64,000 nucleotides of DNA, taken from contig NZ_UTVH01000116.1 of the NCBI RefSeq assembly GCF_900585905.1, positions 62,001 through 126,000 on the forward strand. The letters run 5' to 3'. This document shows, piece by piece, positions 60,823 to 64,000 of this stretch. Within the stretch, counting starts at the first letter, position 1; every line of letters starts with the position of its first letter. The notes beneath the pieces were generated by a model. That model was not told where the DNA came from and searched no databases. It worked only from the letters and a program-made list of their open reading frames with translations. Both the position numbers and the translations under genes were made by a program. The stretch is from Pseudomonas viridiflava. GTDB lineage: Bacteria > Pseudomonadota > Gammaproteobacteria > Pseudomonadales > Pseudomonadaceae.

Positions 60823-61223
60823 GTAGCAGCCCTCTTTCCGAATCCTTTGGCTATCCAGGCAATGCTGAATCCAATGAGATAGAGCAGGCAGCAAAAGACG
60901 AACCAAGCGCCTGCCAGTTGAGCAATCGTGGATACACGCTGATTACTTACCTCAGCGATGAACTCAGCATGCTGAGCATTGCTCTCCTCAATCCTGGCAA
61001 GACGCTCGGATACCGGCGTTTGCATCAAAACATCACGAATCAATCGGTTCGAACCCCTTGCAGGCTCCTCAATCGTTTTGATATCCGCTAGTTGGCGGTC
61101 GATCCAGTGCTGATGGTCCCGGTTTAGCTTTTCATCGCTAGGGATGTACGTACGGTAGACATACACCGGGGCCAAAATCAGTACGACGCAACACACCAAC
61201 CAGAGTCGCTGCCAGCCGTTCAT
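60819..61223 (-). CDS. Two-helix inner-membrane protein, function unknown
   Basis: 134 residues with a hydrophobic helix at ~7-24, a soluble, charged coiled-coil-like middle (~28-95) and a second helix at ~103-125. Coupled by a 4-bp overlap to the lipoprotein gene. This membrane-lipoprotein pairing sits between darTG and the OLD nuclease; it could be a spanin- or sensor-like pair, but I see no decisive motif. Confidence 0.7.
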   Translation of the reverse strand: MNGWQRLWLVCCVVLILAPVYVYRTYIPSDEKLNRDHQHWIDRQLADIKTIEEPARGSNRLIRDVLMQTPVSERLARIEESNAQHAEFIAEVSNQRVSTIAQLAGAWFVFCCLLYLIGFSIAWIAKGFGKRAAT

Positions 61224-61428
61224 AAAGCATCACCAGACGCTTTTTCGCCTGATTCACTGGAGACGCTGGCTTTAGGGGTAAAACGGTTTACCAATGTTTC
61301 AGCGGTTGGCACACGCAGCTCCTTGCAGGTGATGGATCTGTATTACACGATGAGCATCCAAGCGAAATACAGGAAGATGCTAATCATAGTATGTCGACCC
61401 ATAGTATGCAAAAAGCGAGATTTGGTGA

Positions 61429-61662
61429 ATGCCTATCTCACCAAATCAATGTGCGCTCGTCGCAATCTTCGCCAGCAATGTGCGCCGAATACGGCTTGAG
61501 CTTGGCCTTTCCCAGGAAGAATTAGCAGAGCTCGCAGGTGTTCACCGGACCTACGTCGGGATGCTCGAGAGGAGCGAGAAAAATGTCACGATTTACAATA
61601 TCTGGCGGCTTGCATGCGCTCTTCAGGTCGAGGCAGCAGACCTTTTGATCGCGCCTAAATAA
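61429..61662 (+). CDS. Small Xre-family regulator
   Basis: 77 residues, almost entirely a helix-turn-helix: ALVAIFASNVRRIRLELGLS, QEELAELAGVHRTYVGMLER, then NVTIYNIWRLACALQVEAADLL. This single-domain type is commonly a regulator of restriction-modification or defence genes (C-protein-like). It precedes the OLD nuclease by 251 bp in the same direction. Confidence 0.9.
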   Translation: MPISPNQCALVAIFASNVRRIRLELGLSQEELAELAGVHRTYVGMLERSEKNVTIYNIWRLACALQVEAADLLIAPK

Positions 61663-61913
61663 TCATTACCAGAGACATTCATCGTCGATCGCGGACCGTT
61701 TAAAGACAGCGCTACCGAAATCCAGTCACCAACATCGAAACCCTAAGGACGGTCGATGTTACCTCCGGCTTACCGGCTCAAATTGGTGGGCTCGACCGGC
61801 GCGGGGTTTGGCGGTAATGTCTTGCTAGGAGGGCGTCACCAATCTCTCATCAAGTACAAGAACTCATTTTCGACAGGAAGGAAGGCTCTTAGGCCGACCA
61901 TCAGGGAGCAGGT

Positions 61914-64000
61914 ATGCGAATCGAAAAAGTCAGGGTTGAGGGATTTCGACTCCTTCAAGATATTGAAATCATGTTGGAGGTTAATTCCACTGTCATCGTA
62001 GGGCGCAATAATTGCGGGAAAACCTCGTTTACTGACATTTTCGATCGCTTTACCGGAGAGACCGGGGCGCGGTTCCGTCTTGAAGACTTTTCGCCTCCCC
62101 AGCGCGAGCGATTCTTCAATGCAAAAATGCTCAGAGAAAAAGCGGCAAAGCCCGAAGATGTGCTTGCTGCTTTGCCAATAATCGCTCTCACAATAACCAT
62201 CCGCTACGATAGGGCAATCCCGAATTTAGGACCTCTTTCACCTTTCGTCATCGACTTGGATGTCGACTCCACCACAGCCATTGTGCGTATCGAGTATCGA
62301 GCTACGCTGGCAAGCCTCCACACTCTCCTTGACGTGCCACCCGGGCCCGATGGGGTAGAACCTAGAACCCACTTTTTCCGTTCTTTGCGCGGGACATTGG
62401 CCAAGGCATACGCCGTCCATGTGTCTGCGATCGATCCCATCGACGATACCAATCGACGAGATTTTGAGGGTACCGCTACACTGGCAGCCTTACTGCAATG
62501 CAATTTCGTTCGAGCGCAAAGAACCCTGGACCATGCAAAGCACGGTGACGCCGATGTAATTGGGAAATTGCTCAGTGCGCTATTCAAGACTGCTTCTGCA
62601 CCAACCGCTGCGGCTGGAGATCAAGACCTGGCGGCGAAGTTGAAGGCGTCCGTCGAAGACATCGAGCGCGGAATCCAAGGCAACTTCGATGAAATGTTAA
62701 AGAAGCTGCTACCAGCCATGGAGGTATTGGGCTTTCCGAGTCTCAACGATACTGAGCTCAGGCCTGAGACTTCATTGAATGTAGAAGCGCTTCTTTCGGA
62801 CCACACAAAAATAGTCTACACAGGAACAGATGGAGTACATCTGCCAGAGGGCTATAATGGCCTCGGTACTCGAAATCTGATCTATATGCTGCTGCAGCTC
62901 GAGAGCTTTCATAAGGCCTACCGGGCCAAGGCAACTCGGCCAGCCACGCATCTAATCTTCATTGAAGAGCCTGAGGCCCATCTGCATCCACAGATGCAAG
63001 AAGTCTTTATTAGCCAACTGAATGCTGCCATTGGAAAGCTGTCGGCGAGCTATCCTGAAGAGGCTGCGTGGAACGTTCAGTTCATTATCACTACGCATTC
63101 TCCTCATGTTGCAAACGAGGCTTCCTTTGAAGCGGTACGGTACTTTCTCAATCAGTCGCCGCGACAAGCAAATACTCGTCAGACGAAGGTCAAAGATTTC
63201 AAGAAAGGAATGAGCGGCATTTCTCCCGACGATCAAAATTTCCTGCATCAGTACATGACGTTGACCAAGTGCGATCTGTACTTTGCAGATAAGGCCATTA
63301 TGGTCGAAGGGACAACTGAGCGGCTGCTGATGCCCCGTCTGTGCGAATTGGTTGATAAATCACTCGACGAAAAATATAAGCTAGCCAGACAGTATGTGAC
63401 CTGCGTCGAGGTGGGCGGCGCATACGCGCATATTTTCTATCCACTCCTTGATTTCCTCGAACTCAAAACGTTGGTGGTTACCGATTTAGATTCAACAAAG
63501 CCAGTTGTAAAGCAGAATAAGAATGGAAAAACGATTACGACTTGGGACAAATGTCCGGTGGCAGAAGGCGAGCGGACGTCGAATGCAGCCGTTAGGGAGT
63601 GGTTTCGTCCTTCGGATATTGAGGATAGGGAAGGCTGGCAGATTACTCCTGCTCAGCTTATTGCCAAAAGTGCCGAAGAAAAAGAGAGCGGTTATCGTCG
63701 GATTGCCTATCAGATCGCAGAAAACCCAGACACCAACATTTGTGCCCGGAGCTATGAAGACGCACTTGTCTTAGCAAACCCTGATCGATTTCAATGGCCC
63801 AAGGAAGAAGATGAGGCAACTGAGGCTTGGGACATCGCCAAAGGGCTAGCTAAAGCAGATACAGCTTTGCGTTTCGCCATTCGTGAAAAAGCCTGGACGC
63901 CACCTCGTTACATCCGAGAAGGTTTGGCATGGCTTTCTGCGCCTCCTCCTCCTCCTCCTCCAGTACAGAGCCCAGACGCGCCTGCCAATGAGGAGGAAGT
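61914..64000 (+). CDS. OLD-family ATP-dependent nuclease (ATPase-TOPRIM), C-terminus beyond window
   Basis: At least 695 residues, open to the last base. The frame starts at ATG 61914 behind GGGAGCAGG. ABC/SMC-type ATPase: Walker A GRNNCGKT (30-37), Walker B IFIEEPEAHLHP with Glu351/Glu352, and a switch His in ITTHSPHVAN. A TOPRIM nuclease domain follows: VEGTTERLL (Glu465) and VVTDLDS (Asp524, Asp526). This is the arrangement of OLD nucleases, including GajA of the Gabija anti-phage system. The C-terminal part has a Pro7 run near residue 680. It is longer than typical GajA (~580), so it may be another OLD class; whether a GajB-like helicase follows is not visible. Confidence 0.9.
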   Translation, partial: MRIEKVRVEGFRLLQDIEIMLEVNSTVIVGRNNCGKTSFTDIFDRFTGETGARFRLEDFSPPQRERFFNAKMLREKAAKPEDVLAALPIIALTITIRYDRAIPNLGPLSPFVIDLDVDSTTAIVRIEYRATLASLHTLLDVPPGPDGVEPRTHFFRSLRGTLAKAYAVHVSAIDPIDDTNRRDFEGTATLAALLQCNFVRAQRTLDHAKHGDADVIGKLLSALFKTASAPTAAAGDQDLAAKLKASVEDIERGIQGNFDEMLKKLLPAMEVLGFPSLNDTELRPETSLNVEALLSDHTKIVYTGTDGVHLPEGYNGLGTRNLIYMLLQLESFHKAYRAKATRPATHLIFIEEPEAHLHPQMQEVFISQLNAAIGKLSASYPEEAAWNVQFIITTHSPHVANEASFEAVRYFLNQSPRQANTRQTKVKDFKKGMSGISPDDQNFLHQYMTLTKCDLYFADKAIMVEGTTERLLMPRLCELVDKSLDEKYKLARQYVTCVEVGGAYAHIFYPLLDFLELKTLVVTDLDSTKPVVKQNKNGKTITTWDKCPVAEGERTSNAAVREWFRPSDIEDREGWQITPAQLIAKSAEEKESGYRRIAYQIAENPDTNICARSYEDALVLANPDRFQWPKEEDEATEAWDIAKGLAKADTALRFAIREKAWTPPRYIREGLAWLSAPPPPPPPVQSPDAPANEEE

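Noticed and set aside
61756..62001. 81-codon plus-strand frame before the OLD nuclease
   Set aside because: Overlaps the nuclease start out of frame; no ribosome site.

Overview
The window reads as chromosome of a plant-associated Pseudomonas of, or close to, the P. syringae / P. viridiflava / P. cichorii group. The evidence is an hrp/hrc type III secretion cluster of the Hrp1 kind with an hrpL sigma gene, near-perfect HrpL promoters (hrp boxes), a harpin with a transglycosylase domain, Pseudomonas-type REP/REPIN repeats, and the standard Pseudomonas nrdR-ribD-ribE-ribBA-ribH-nusB-thiL-pgpA-ribA and dxs-ispA-xseB blocks. Species is not decided from the sequence.

Layout. 1-12.4 kb: edge of a pathogenicity island. 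hrcN (partial), hrpQ, hrcV and hrpJ form a minus-strand operon behind an hrp box. Divergent to it is hrpL behind a sigma-54 promoter, followed by an unrecognised gene, a Gln/Arg-repeat exported protein, a harpin-transglycosylase and a second transglycosylase. Two candidate effectors with their own hrp boxes (9.4-10.7 and 11.3-12.3 kb) follow; the second lies between a RES toxin gene and a decayed copy of that gene's 3' end. 12.5-31 kb: RES-Xre toxin-antitoxin, NTF2-like protein, TetR regulator with an 18-bp palindrome, YdeP-type molybdopterin oxidoreductase, large MscS channel, Lhr helicase, two sugar-nucleotide enzymes, OmpW, and a four-gene zinc-type operon with a Zur-like site. An eight-copy tandem REPIN array spans 30.48-31.40 kb. 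31.5-45.9 kb: core genes (CnoX-type thioredoxin, YbaY lipoprotein, nrdR, riboflavin genes, nusB, thiL, pgpA, ribA, dxs, ispA, xseB), interrupted between ribA and dxs by two accessory effector-like genes.

46-64 kb: accessory DNA. A 635-residue helical-repeat protein with an hrp box is a strong effector candidate. An Xre regulator, an SDR enzyme and an Lrp regulator lead to a tight five-gene operon (51.5-56.3 kb) encoding a haem-oxygenase-like di-metal oxidase fused to a cupin, a Rieske ferredoxin, an MFS exporter, an ATP-grasp ligase and a B3/4 tRNA-editing-like protein. I read this as an uncharacterised pathway for a small amino-acid or peptide product with export and possible self-protection; it is the best candidate for an undescribed system here. 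The right end looks like a defence island: a Rep-like remnant, a complete DarT-DarG ADP-ribosylation toxin-antitoxin pair, a tRNA-3'-end-like scar with terminator, an unknown lipoprotein/membrane pair, an Xre regulator and an OLD-family ATPase-TOPRIM nuclease that runs off the window.

Function assignments come from reading motifs and family resemblance by eye; no database search was run.
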